DNA of 64,000 nt from Oenanthe sinensis (taxonomy: Eukaryota; Streptophyta; Magnoliopsida; Apiales; Apiaceae), in NCBI GenBank assembly GCA_028671895.1, contig JAPMAC010000197.1:5337001-5401000 (forward strand), in the 5' to 3' direction. A model generated the notes under the pieces. The model searched no databases. It was not told the origin of the DNA and saw nothing but the letters and a program-made list of their open reading frames with translations. Positions 1 to 13,500 of this stretch are shown piece after piece (the stretch's first letter is position 1; every line of letters begins with the position of its first letter). A program made the position numbers and the translations under genes.

Positions 1-1049
1 ATACAAGAAAAGCAAGGAAAAATTTTGGATTCCAGAAGGCATTGTATGATGGATTCTGTATGTTTTTTCTTACTTTACTGGATGATACTAGTGCGAAGAT
101 AATGCACGGGTTAATTTTGTCATACTTGATGGGAGGTAATGAACCTCATCAAGTTCCTTTTGATCGTTATTTGGTGTCTAAAGAGGTCATTGGACAAGAT
201 GATGTTTCTCAAAACTATGTTCTTACCAAGAGTGTTAAGGATCATCTTAGGAGCTTGGCACGTGCAATATTTATCGGAAGATATCCAGTTCTGTTACAAG
301 GACCAACATCTAGTGGAAAGACTAGTCTTGTTCAGTTTCTCGCTACAATTACTGGTCATGAATTTGTGCGGATCAATAATCATGAGCACACTGATCTGCA
401 AGAATATCTGGGTTCTTATATTACTGATGCTGATGGGCGGCTTGTTTTCCATGAGGGTATATTAGTTAAGGCTGTTCGATATGGTTACTGGATAGTCCTA
501 GACGAGCTTAACCTCGCCCCGTCTGACGTATTAGAAGCTTTAAATCGCTTACTAGATGACAACAGGGAGCTTTTTGTACCTGAACTATGTGAGACTGTTC
601 GTGCACATCCAGATTTTATGCTTTTTGCCACTCAGAATCCACCTACGTTATATGGTGGACGTAAAATGCTTTCAAGAGCATTCCGAAATCGTTTTCTGGA
701 GATGCATGTGGATGAAATCCCGCAAGATGAGCTGAGTACTATACTGGAAAGGAGGTGCAAAGTTCCCGAAAGCTATGCTAAGAAAATGGTTGAAACTATG
801 AAGGAGTTACAATTGCATAGGCAGAGTACCAAAGTTTTTGCTGGGAAACATGGTTTCATTACGCCACGTGACTTGTTTAGGTGGGCTGAGCGGTTCAGAA
901 TATTCGGAAATTCTTATGAAGATCTTGCTAGAGATGGTTATTATCTGTTGGCGGATCGGCTGCGTGATGATTGTGAGAAAAGAGTTATTCAAGAAGTTTT
1001 AGAGAGGCAATTACGTGTTAAACTAATTAATAATCATTTGTACAAACAG
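1..1049 (+). CDS. MDN1: MDN1 AAA3 module (first visible exon)
   Basis: One large exon, read in frame from base 3 and open at the window edge; donor GT at 1050. Walker A GPTSSGKT begins at base 300 and Walker B VLDELNLAP has its Asp codon at 501-503. An ATQNPP sensor-like segment and an SRAFRNRF arginine-finger-like segment follow. The segment RINNHEHTDLQEYLG after Walker A is characteristic of the third AAA module of midasins, which is why I number it AAA3. All catalytic residues look intact, so it should bind and hydrolyse ATP. The first ATG in the exon is not a start: coding similarity to midasin continues upstream of it to the window edge. Confidence 0.93.
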
Positions 1050-4000
1050 GTTCAGCCTTCTTATCTTCATTTCCTTTGAATCCTCTATACGTGCACACAC
1101 ATCTGATTTTTTTTTATTTTTTATTTTGGGGTAATGTAGTTGTACTTTGATTGCAAAACCTTGTAACTTGTTACCGTAATAGAAGTATATGAAGATACTA
1201 AAAAATAGATTTAATCTCATATAAGAATTCAAGAAAGATTTTAGTCTCGTATAAGAATTCAAGAAAAGAGGTAAAGATTAGACATACAAACAAGAATATG
1301 AAATAGTTAAGTGTTTCCTATGTAATGCAGGAACCGGATGAGAACGAAAGAAATGTTTTGAAGCTGGGCAAACATTCTGAGGTTCCAGGAAATCTTGGAA
1401 AGTACGAATCTTATTAGATAATGTCTGCTGTTGTGAGTTGTCATTCAGTAACTGCCTTCTGATTGCTGTTTTCCTATTTTTGCATGCTATTGCAGAATTA
1501 TATGGACGGAGAGTATGTGGAGGTTGTACTTCCTTATTGAGCGTTGTTACAAGTTACGGGAGCCTGTCCTCCTTGTTGGGGAAACAGGTGGTGGAAAGAC
1601 TACTGCTTGTCAAATGCTGAGTATATGTTTGGGTTCCAAGTTGCACATATTAAATTGTCACCAGTTTACCGAAACATCAGATTTTCTGGGGGTTTGTTTT
1701 CTTTACTTGACAGTTCATATAATTTTTTACTTGTTTTAGTACAGCTTACTAGCTTAATGTGCGTGTGTGTTTATATCTGCTATTATAGTGTGATTTCTGT
1801 TTGCCTGCAATAGCTTCACTGTAAACTGTAAAGTAACATTGTTGATTATAAATTAAACAGGGTTTCTATCCTGTGAGAGAGAGATCAAGTTTATCTTCCC
1901 AGTTCAAATACCTATGTGAACAGATGATGCAATTGAAGGCTTTTATGTATATTTTTGGGGATGCTGTAAGATTGTTTCTGAAATTTCAAAAAATATGGCA
2001 AATTATAATTTTTTATACACCTCACAGGTGTTTATTTTATTAATTTGTTCTGATTATTTGTGCAGATTTTATCTTTAGACATCAACCACGCCCCTCGCAC
2101 TCTCAGTCAGTTGACGGCCTTGATTAAAAATCATAGAGATGGTCTGGCGTCCCATCCAGATGTCACTCCACTAGATCTTGATATCATTGAACAAATGAAG
2201 GTGAAACTCATTGAGTTATACAAGAAGTGGCAGTCAATTTTTTTGTGGCAAGATGGTCCTCTTGTGCAAGCAATGAAGAATGGTGACCTTTTTCTTGTTG
2301 ATGAAATCTCGTTGGCTGATGATAGTGTACTTGAAAGATTGAATAGTGTCTTAGAGCCAGAAAGGAAGCTGGTGGGTATTTCTTTTATATCATTATGTAA
2401 AGATTTAATTGGTAGGGGCATACGGAGTCAATTTATGCAATCCCCGTGAAATATGCTATATATATATAAAGTGTAAATTGTAACATCTATATTTGTGTAA
2501 ACAAAATGACAATTGTTGCGTGAGCTGGTTAGGCAATGTTTTGTAGTATAGGTAGATGTCATAGGTGTCTTGAGGATACATTAAACTTGTTGTGAATACT
2601 ATAGCACTCTTTGGTCGGTAGATCAATCTACTGCTAAGTGAAATTTTACATTTAAAAGTTTTTTATATGTTATTGTTGAGCATTATGCACATAAAAATTG
2701 AATATAGATTCCTAGTAATTAGTAATCATTCATGTCATGCTCACACGTGTAAAAATGTGAATATGGATTCCTAATAATTAGTAATTAATCATGTAATGCT
2801 CAAACATATATGTGTGTATATATATATGTAGGGTTGAGTTATATGGGGTATCATTTGTATGGGAGTAGTTGGAGTCTAAAAAATGTTCTCCTTGCAAAGT
2901 GTTGAAAAACATGTTGTGCAAACATGTGCTGCTTGTAAAACATATATGGTATTCTAAAGTATTCCAATGTAGTTGGTACTAGTTGGTCCTCAGTAAACTT
3001 TTGCTTATGTATCTTATGTACTCATTTGTTGAAAGATTTGGACATGTGCTTTTCGGGAACCTTATAGACCCTTGGGTATTGATGATGGGGATATTAACCT
3101 ATGTAATAATTATTTGCTTGCTAATCTTTGAAATTTTCTTCCTCCTACTTACTTTTTTAGGAGCCCCTTCTGAAAAGACCACACAGTGCTTTAAAATTAA
3201 CAAGCTAACTAAATCGTAGTTTGCTTAGTATTTTTATTGTTTATATCTTGTTTTTAAATCTGTGAGAGATATAATATGGTTGATGTTCCATATTTCTCCC
3301 ACCTAGGTCATAAATTCTTGTTAAACCATGAACCATACGTGTACATATATTGTAATGTAGATGTTACTTATTACTCCCACTTCATAGTGTATGTTTATTT
3401 CTATTAGTAGACTTTTGAGGATCATGCCATTGTCTTCTAGGTTTGTTGATCTTAATTTTTTGTTGTATAGGCTTTAGCCGAGAAAGGTGGTCCCGATCTA
3501 GAGAAGATAACTGCTCATCCTAATTTTTTCCTTCTTGCTACGATGAATCCCGGTGGTGATTATGGAAAAAAAGAACTATCTCCAGCCCTTCGCAATCGTT
3601 TTACAGAGATATGGGTTCCACCCGTTGGCGATATAAGTGAGCTTAGAAGTATTGCTCAACAAAGGTATCTATACTTAAGAGTCACTTGTATAGGCTGATT
3701 TTAGTATATAATATTTGAGCAGTTATTCTTCAAATTACTTGTGCAGAATTTCAGATTCAACCCTCTTTTGGCTTGTGGATGTTATGCTATGTTTTTGGGA
3801 GGTATGTTTTACACCATATATTTATTGCTCTGACATTACTTCTTATAAGTCAAGTCAATGGATTTTTGTGCATATTTTCGGAAAAGTGAGTACTTCATAT
3901 TACTTCTTTAGTTCTTAATAAAGAAAACTTAATTAGCAAAAATTAATTACAACATTTGTGATCACGGATTACGTATGTGGACTTGTTGTTTTTGGCTTTG

Positions 4001-4474
4001 TTATAGTGTTTAAATTGTTTAATGATTATGATTGCCAAGATGCTGGGTATCAAATTTGTCAACCTTGTTTTAGCTCTAATATTTTATGTCATTATATCGA
4101 TATACTCATAGTACCCTTTTCATGCTCTTCTTTTTGTTGGATATTTTGTATATAATTTTTAAATATGGCTATCTTTGGGGTGACTAGATATATATAATGT
4201 ATATTGGAATCATCATATACTTTCATCAATACTTCTTTTAATCGATTTTGACTATTGTTTTTGAATTGTCATATCTTGCAGTGGTTTAATGGACTACAAA
4301 CAGGAAGATTGCTTACTGTAAGAGATCTTTTGTCTTGGTTAGACTTTATCAAGGTGACTGAAAAAAGCTTGCAGCCAGAATTTGCATTCTTGCATGGGTC
4401 GTTCCTAGTTTTGCTTGATGGACTAACTTTGGGTATGTCTTGGATTGGTTTTGGTGTACTTGTTTACTAGTTGA

Positions 4475-4515
<41 letters not shown>

Positions 4516-7500
4516 CGTTTATAAGGTTTTGCAAAATATGTTTAGTGGTTATTTGACATCATTTTTTATAATATTGGGACAAGTAAATTATGATGGTACT
4601 ACCTATCCTTAAGTTGGGGTTGACTGATTACTTTTATATACTAGTTAAAATGCAAGAATTTGAATGAAGTTATATGATACACAGGAGAAAAGACACAAGT
4701 CATTGGTGTTTTAGTAAACAATGCCATGATTTCTTATGTGGCCACCCAACAAAAAGTTTACACCAGCGTGGTTTGTAGGGTTTTGGCTAGTAGAAAGTGC
4801 ATTTTGTTGTCTAGTAATAAAGTACATTAACTTTTTGGAGGTAAAACATGAGACATTAAAGTTTTTCTACTTGTTGAGAATAAAAATAACAATCTGACCT
4901 AAAAATTGATTGGCGTTGTTAAAGAAATTATATATTTTTATAATATCTATCCTTTATTTGATATTCAAATAATTGTTGCTAACATGAATGAGAAGCGTAT
5001 GTTATTATGAGAAATTGTAGATTGTCTACGATTAGTTTGAATAAAAAGTTCATGAACTATTAAATAGTTTTTTCATGTTTAGAATAAAAGTGACAATTAG
5101 TAAAGCAAGCTGATTAGGATCATCAAAGAATGCGTAATTTTTCCCAATATCTTTGTTATTCAAATAAGTTTTGCTAAGTTAAATGGAAAACCCTTTATTT
5201 TAAAAGATAACATAATTAGTCTATGATTTGTGAAAATAATGAAAGAGGCTACCATGATAAATGCATAATGGTTTTTGTATGCTGGAATCTACCAATCCAA
5301 CATATGATTGGATTACAGATTGGGTTCTTACAAGATGCTTCCTTCAGGTACAAGCATGACAAAGAATGATGCTACTATAATGAGGGAAAATTGTCTCCAC
5401 TTTTTTCTAGAAAAATTAAAGGTTTGGCCGTTTCCGATCACTTTGAAATGTAAAAGACATTTATGTGATGAACATTTGATAAGTGAATCTTTTGTGTCTT
5501 AGGATTGTAAGCCGACCTTAAACTATACAAACCTTTGCATGATGGAAAACTATGGCTGGGGTGACTCTAAAGATTTTGTTGATACTTCAAGCATTGATAT
5601 GAGGCACATTGGGACTCACTTTGGGATTCATCCCTTTTACATTCAGAATGGTAATATTATAGTTTATCTTTTTCCTTTGATAAGACTATTTATTTGTGCA
5701 TGTCTACATGCATTATCTCGTGTAAAAAAAGAGTCTAGCTTTTCTATCATGTCATTTTGAATTCTGGAGTGGTACACATATGAACTACGATGTTGAGGGT
5801 AAAAACTTGGATCTTTAATTTTAATCGGCGACACATAATTAGTGATAATGATGATTACAAAAATCAAGGGATTTTCAAAGGAACATCAAGTGTAACGCCA
5901 AAACACACTACACTATGCATAAAAGCTCTCTTATTTTTTAATATGAACTAGAATGTCAATAGGAAAAGTTTGCCTTCATTGAGAGTCACCTTAATGGTGG
6001 AGAAAATTATAATAGAAAAACATTCCCCCTCTAACATTTCTTTCGGCCTATACGCCTAGGAAAGATTATTATTAATGATTGTAGGGTCTATTATCAAGCT
6101 TTGTTAATTATGGACCTTGTACACCTTGGAATCCAAATTGACGTGGATTTTCCCCGCTTCTTGAGAATCCACCCTTGAAGATTAGAAAACAACACCATGA
6201 ATAGATATTTCAAATAACACGATCAATCCAGAAATGCGAACCTTGAATCTCAAATTCCTTAGATATATCCAGAAACTAAGTAATTTGAATTTAACCCTCA
6301 AAACAATCCAATAATTGATGTTTAAAAGAAAGAAAAACTACTAATAGTTTATTCTCAAAACAAAAGTTTTATATCGTCACATTGTTAAAAAATTACAAGA
6401 TATGGGTATATGTAGGCTAGGTAAATAACCTATACCTAATAGGAATCTAAAAGGAATTCAATATCAATTAGAATTAGTTAATACTTGAATCCATCCACGA
6501 AACCCATCAAGATCCCAATCTAAATAGAAATAGATATAAAAACCAAATCCAACAAGGAAACTAAAACCCAAGTGCTTAAAACAAGAAAACCCTTTCAAGT
6601 GAAAGGTAAAAACTTGGAAGCCAAATATCTAATTAATAAATATATAATAATCAACCAATGTTGATAATTAAGCTGCTTGTCCAAGCTTTATCATCCCTCC
6701 TTCGTTCCTCGCTCTCCAAGTAAGCTTCTTGACCCATGTAAGACAAATCTTTAAAACTACTAGTTATTCTTCTTCCAAACCCCTACACAACGTCTAACTC
6801 AAATCTGTTCCAGAATAATAACATAGAATATGTAACAATGAATATGTTGATTCCTTGATCCACATCATTCTCCTCTACTTTGAAAAAAACTCGTCCTCGA
6901 GTTCTTGAGTATTTAAGAATGATTACATGATAAGATGATACCTCGTAGGACACGAAAACATCAAACTTCAACCCAATGAATAAGACCTTTGGAAGCAAAC
7001 ATTGTAAGAACTAGATACTTTGATGAAATAGTAGTTCCCACCAAGTTGTCTATGCCTAGAAAATCAATATGTTCTACCATGATGATGTTGTTATCTTTAT
7101 TCACAACCTTTCAATTTCAAATACTTTATACACCTCTTCCTTCTTATCAATGCCAATGCACACTGATTTTGGAGGTGTGAAAATTACATTCTCTTTCTCA
7201 ACCAAAACATGCTCTCCATATCAATCATTTTTCTCATGATACTCAATAGTTTGAAATTGTATATGGAGGTAAAGGCCATGAGAGTCTAATGTGTAGAAGC
7301 TGAGGGGAAACACATACACGCGTTAAGACTTCTGTATATAGAGTTTGCAGCAATATGCTGCCATACTTAAGGCCAATGTTGTGAAATGCGCAAAGTCGAG
7401 AAAAGCGCAAATCCAATTTTGAAGCGCGACTCGCGAAGCGAGATTACAAGCATGAGTTTTTGCCAAAAATGAAATTATTATCTATAATTATCTATTATCT

Positions 7501-10500
7501 ATATTTATACCTATATGCCATAAATGAGTTTTTGCGAGTAAGCGCAATTTTATGCCAATTTGATAATCACACTAAATCGTTCATACGCAACTCGCAGAAC
7601 CTTCGCCTACTTGCGAAGCGCGATTAATCGCTATTTTCACAACACTGCTTATGGCTGACATTCTAGTGCAAATAAAATTTGTAAATTTTGTACTCCAGAT
7701 GAGCAATATAGGTCGGGTTATATCATAGATCTCATAAAAGAGTGTAGTTGGTAGTATGCCTCTCAACTTGGTTTTGGTTATGCAGGTAATGACAGTCCTG
7801 CTGGTGATGGTTTTGAGTTTCTGGCACCAACTACTCGCAGAAATGCTTTGAGAGCACTCCGCGCTATGCAACTTGTGAAACCAGGTATTGTTTATAATAT
7901 ATATTATTGCTTGTCAAAACTGCTATTTTTTTATAATGCTTGTGAAAACTGGTTTAGTCTTCCATTGAAAATCTGAATGAGTGCAGTATTATAGAGAGTT
8001 ATATAGTGTTTAATTCAATGCTCTTCTTTGTAGTTCTACTGGAAGGTAGTCCAGGTGTTGGCAAGACCAGTTTAATTATGGCCCTGGGAAAATTTTCGGG
8101 GCACACTGTCGTACGGATAAACTTATCTGAGCAGGTTATTCTTAATCATTTCCTTAATTGAAAAAATGATTTCTACTTTATTATTTCTAATTGAAGCCAT
8201 CAATATAAGTGTGCATTATTGTGTCTAGTGATGCTAATCTGTTAAATGGCAATGTGCAGACTGACATAATGGATCTACTGGGGTCGGACTTGCCTGTTGA
8301 GGCTGATGATGGAATTCAGTTTGCTTGGTCTGATGGAATTTTACTGCAGGTTAGCATCTTTAACCTATGTGTTTTATGGTTTTGCAGTTGAACTTGATAT
8401 TTATTTGACCACGCATATTGGAGTTTTAGGCTATAAAACAGGGTTCTTGGGTTTTGCTGGATGAACTTAATCTTGCGCCACAATCTGTATTGGAGGTACT
8501 ATTAATATTCCTGTTCTGCATATGTTTGCTTAAGACCATGTTGTTTGTGTGTTTGTATTATGTGCTTACTGTCTGTATCTAAATATTTTTTGTGCTGCCT
8601 GCTCACAGTGGCTCGTTTGCATTATGTCATGTGAAGAGTTAAATGTTAACACAATTTTCTATGCTAGGGTCTTAATGCTATTCTAGATCATCGAGCAGAA
8701 GTCTATATTCCAGAATTGGGTCTTACTTTTAGGTGCCCATCATCTTTCAGAGTCTTTGCTTGTCAAAATCCTTCATATCAAGGTGGAGGTAGGAAAGGTC
8801 TTCCAAAATCATTCCTTAACCGATTTACAAAGGTATAGTACATGCCATTCTTACTAGCTTTTTAGTTTTCTTGTTCATCCTACGAGGAGCCAAAGTATAA
8901 TATGAAACCAGATTTATCAGTTAATTACCTTACCTTTTTATTGCATCTTTTCTAGGTTTACATTGATGAGTTGGCTGAGGGTGACTATGTCAATATATGC
9001 TCATCGCTGTATCCATCCCTTTCCAGTTCTTTACTATTGAAGTTGATTCGGTTTAATAAATTAATACACGAAGATACAATGGTGTATAACAAATATGGTC
9101 AAAAAGGGTCTCCTTGGGAATTCAATCTTCGGGACGTTATTCGATCATGTGAAATCATAAAAGGTACTTATTTCTATGGTATGGGTACTGACATATTGCC
9201 TAATTAAACGTCATAACTTGATCCTAGGTTTTCAATCTTTAACTTGTTGCAGATGCTCCTGAAAAGTCAAAAACTGATTGTTTCCTCGACACAGTATATG
9301 TTCAAAGAATGCGAACACCTTCTGATCGTCAACGAGTCATAGAACTCTATGAGAAGGTATTTGAACTTAAGTCTTGTATAAATCCATTTCCGCGTCTGCA
9401 GCTTAGTCCCGAGTACTTGACGATTGGGAGCACTTGCATTAGTAGAAATCATTCCCAGTCATATAAACTCACTAAAAGTGAGCTTCATATAATGCCGGGG
9501 TCACGTAATAGCATGGAAGCAGTGGCACGTTGTATCCGTCACCAATGGCTATGTATATTAGTAGGTCCTCCATCATCTGGTAAGACATCATTGTTGAGAT
9601 CATTATCACAACTCACGGGCAGGGTTTTAAATGAATTAAATCTTTCATCTGCAACTGATATCTCTGAATTACTTGGATGCTTTGAGCAATACAATGCCTT
9701 CCGTAATTATCGTCTTGCAATTGGCCGTGTCGAAAGTTACATTACTGAATACTCAAGCCTACATCTGGAACCCTCAACTGTGGCATATACAAGGAGAAAA
9801 GACCTGATTACTCGATGGCTGACTTTTTTGTCGAGCAATGGCTATGGTGTTTCGAGTTCTTTTACAACATATGATGATAATTGGACTATGAAGTCCTTGA
9901 CTTCTGTTAGGTTGTTTGTTGAAATCGTAGAGAATCTATGTTCGAATTTGGAGAACGACATTTTGATGGTATCTTGGTCAAGTAAGGATGTGGACATGAT
10001 TTTGAAGACAACGAGTAAGTTGACTGATGACAAGGGAGGGCGTTATTCAGCAAAGTTTGAATGGGTGACTGGAATATTGATAAGAGCTATAGAAGATGGG
10101 GAATGGATTGTACTCAAGAATGCAAATCTTTGCAATCCTACGGTAATTATTTGTGTTGTTTTATTATAGCCGGTGTTATTTATTTCATTTTATGTATATT
10201 TTATATATATACTGTCACAGTCATTGCTGATTTTATATGAACTGCTGTGTATGTAGGTTCTTGATCGGATAAACTCCTTAGTTGAACAGTCCGGATTTAT
10301 AATGGTGAATGAGTGTGGGAATGTGGATGGAAAGCCCGTAATTGTCCATCCTCACAAACATTTCCGGATGTTCCTTACTGTGAATCCTACTTTTGGTGAA
10401 GTATCCAGAGCAATGCGAAATAGAGGTGTTGAAATTTTTGTTATGAAACCTAATTGGCTGCTTCAGGAGGACTTAACTGAGAATGGTGATGAGATTGAAC

Positions 10501-13500
10501 TAAATGATGCGAAGAGATTTCTTGTGCTTTCTGGTGTACCTTCTCCTAAATTGGTTGATTCAATGGCGAAAGCCCATGTTTATGCAAGGGAAAAGGGGGT
10601 CAACCTAAATGTCAGCATTACTTATCTTGAACTTGCACGCTGGGTGCAGCTGTTCCATCGACTTCTTACCTGTGGTAACAGGCCGGGTTGGAGCCTCCAA
10701 ATAAGTTGGCAGCACACATATCTTTCATCTCTAGGCGAGGCAGAGGGAACAGATATAGTTAATCAAGTGTCAAGCTCTTTGTTATCAATCAGTGAAGTGT
10801 ACAAGTTGAATTCCTTTCAAGAAAGTACTATATGCTTAGCAGGCGGATGGCCAACACCCTTGAAGTTACAAGATCTTGTATCTTACTCGAAAGAGTCTTG
10901 TGTGAGACAAAATTGCATGTATCTTGAATCACTTGCTGCCAGATGCGCGTCTCATGCATTTGAAAGTCCATGTGTTCAAAATGAAGTTCGTGCTGGTTCT
11001 ACCAAGCCTTACCTGTTGAATCTGAAGATGTTGCATGGAGTAATTTTTCCCAAGGCCTCAACTTCAATGGGAACATACTACGTAGATCAGGAGTTGGATT
11101 TGGAACTTTACAGAAAGATGATTTTCTTTGCTGCAAACTGGACAATGGAGCAGGCGACTGAGTTGGACTTGGACTTGTATCTTCTTTGGTTAGGTTGGTT
11201 TACTTCTAAGTTACAGCCATATGATAAATTTCTTAAAATTTTCTTGGCGATGCTGCAAGAAGAACAAAAACATTCTATTTGGCACTTTATACTCGAATGC
11301 CGTGATCATTTGTGCCAAACTGATTTTGAGTTAAAGGGGCAGCCAATTCTTTTAGTTGAGTTGGTGGATTCATCATCACAGAATACATTGAGAGCTTCTA
11401 GTAGGCTACTCTCTAATGCAATTAAAAGCATAAGCTTACTTAGGCTTAGCTATTGGCAGTGGAGCGCTGAGGCTGAGTATTGTTTACTTGGTGAGACTCA
11501 GTGTTTTGTACCTGTGCTGAGATATCTGAAAGAGTTGGAAGAGAAAGTGCTTGATTCTCTTGTCAGGTGTCCTTTTTTTGATGAAACTTTCAAGTCATAC
11601 AGTGATCTTCTAGAAGATCATTTCTTGTTCTGGAAGGGGTTGGTTTCATCTCATTTCGATTGTTTGGCTATTGCATGGCGTTCACTAATGAAGAATGCTA
11701 TTAAATTTAAGGATTTATGTAGAAGAGAAGTTGAAAACTTTCAGGTGAAATCCCTGATACCCTAGTCCTCTTGTCTCATACATTTTCCTTGTTACATTTA
11801 TTAAGGTTTTATCTATATACGTCTGCTTTTCTGTAGAAGGAGAGTGAGAAATTGGACTGTGTTTCCTCTTGCTCGCTACATGCACAGAAGTCCTTGCTTT
11901 GGGTCCATGGAGGACATCCTTTTCTACCTTCTTCTGCCGATGTATATCATAAGCAGCAACAGCTTTTAAGCCTTTGTGAATTGGTTTGGCCGAGAAAGAA
12001 GTTGTGGAAGATGTGTATGTCTTTTATGCTTTATCAATCGTGGAACGATATGTTTTATTAGTTCGTTTGATTTATTCTTTCTGTGCTCTGACATAGAAAC
12101 TCTATGATTTGTAGCCGTCACCAACAGTCCTATTGAAGCTGCTGTATCTTCTGATTCCAACCTTCGAGTTATTGCTTTACAAGGTTCATTTTCGTATACA
12201 TTTAATCAATGCCGCTCTGTATGAGCTCTTTTTTCCACATATAATGTTTCTTTACTCAGATATGGTAATATAGAGCATATTACAAGTCTCTTCCCGTTAT
12301 TCTATTGTAAGAAGGGCATCAACTTTATGTTTATTTCCATTTCTTTTGCTTTCGTCTTATAAGGATTATGCATGTCATCGTGCATTGTTAGTGGGGATGT
12401 TGATGATTCTTATCACAAGATTGTACAGCAGCTTGAAGAGATGCATCAGGTTAGTCTGCCTCTTCTGCAAATTAATGATCTTTTTGTTGGAAGTTTGAAA
12501 CGTTAAGGTTTATATATTGTTTTACAGATGCTTTGGAGAAAATTTGAACATGAAAAACATAAGTTGCAAGAAAAGTCGGGTTCAGCTCTTCGAGCTTTCA
12601 ACCGAGATCAATCTATTTGTGCTTTCTCGCCCAATGTATTATGTACACAAACAGGCCTTGATAATTGGCTTCCCACACTTCCATTTGTTGATGAAACAAG
12701 TGTATTACTGGATATGTGGTTGCTTCAGGAGCTGTCGAAGATTGTTGTATTTGAGGAGGATGACATACAGCCGGTAAGCTATAAGTTTTTACTTTATTTT
12801 GCCGACTTATTTCCATTTTGTTCGTCTAATAGCGTTTCAGAGACTTGTCATTTGAATTTGGGTGGTAGAAGGCCATTAAAACTCCAAACTTGTTCCATTG
12901 TCAATACTCAATACTTAATAAATGACTTTTGATGTACAAATTTCATTTCATTTCATTCGCATGATCATCTAGTTATCAGTTTAGTATATTAAAGTGCTCT
13001 CAATGCGATTAACATAGTTATAAAAGCTTCTCATTAATTTGTTGCAAAGTTTTGCAATTATAAAGTGCTCTACTTAATGTATAGGGCCTGTCTTTTCTTT
13101 GCTGAAAGCACCACCTGATTTAACCAATATCCGTGCCATTTAGTTTTTCTGTACATAATTATTGTTACATTATCCACCACTGCAATTGAAGTAATTTTAA
13201 ACACAGCAATCTCTGTATTATGTTCTGAATAAAGAACGTGCAACTCAATGTATGTTCATGTACAATCTTTTCTTATTCGAGTTTTATTGTTTTATTCTGG
13301 AAAATATTGTTGATTTTACACATCTTAAATATGTGAACAGGTTTTGTCTCGGTTGTCTGACCACCTTCAGTTTACATTGAACTATTCATTGGAAGTTTCA
13401 TCTAGACCTCCTACAGACTTCTCAGCACATCAAAAGATATTGTGGACTCTCGATGCTTGGGCATCAGCGAAAGCGGGTTAGTTTGATGTCTAATCCTTGT

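Noticed and set aside
4349..4534. Minus-strand ORF with a run of Asn
   Set aside because: It is the (ATT)n microsatellite read backwards over an MDN1 exon; not a gene.
5308..5502. Single ORF spanning an MDN1 exon
   Set aside because: Only 5348-5421 is exon; the rest of this frame is intron sequence on both sides, shown by phase with neighbouring exons.
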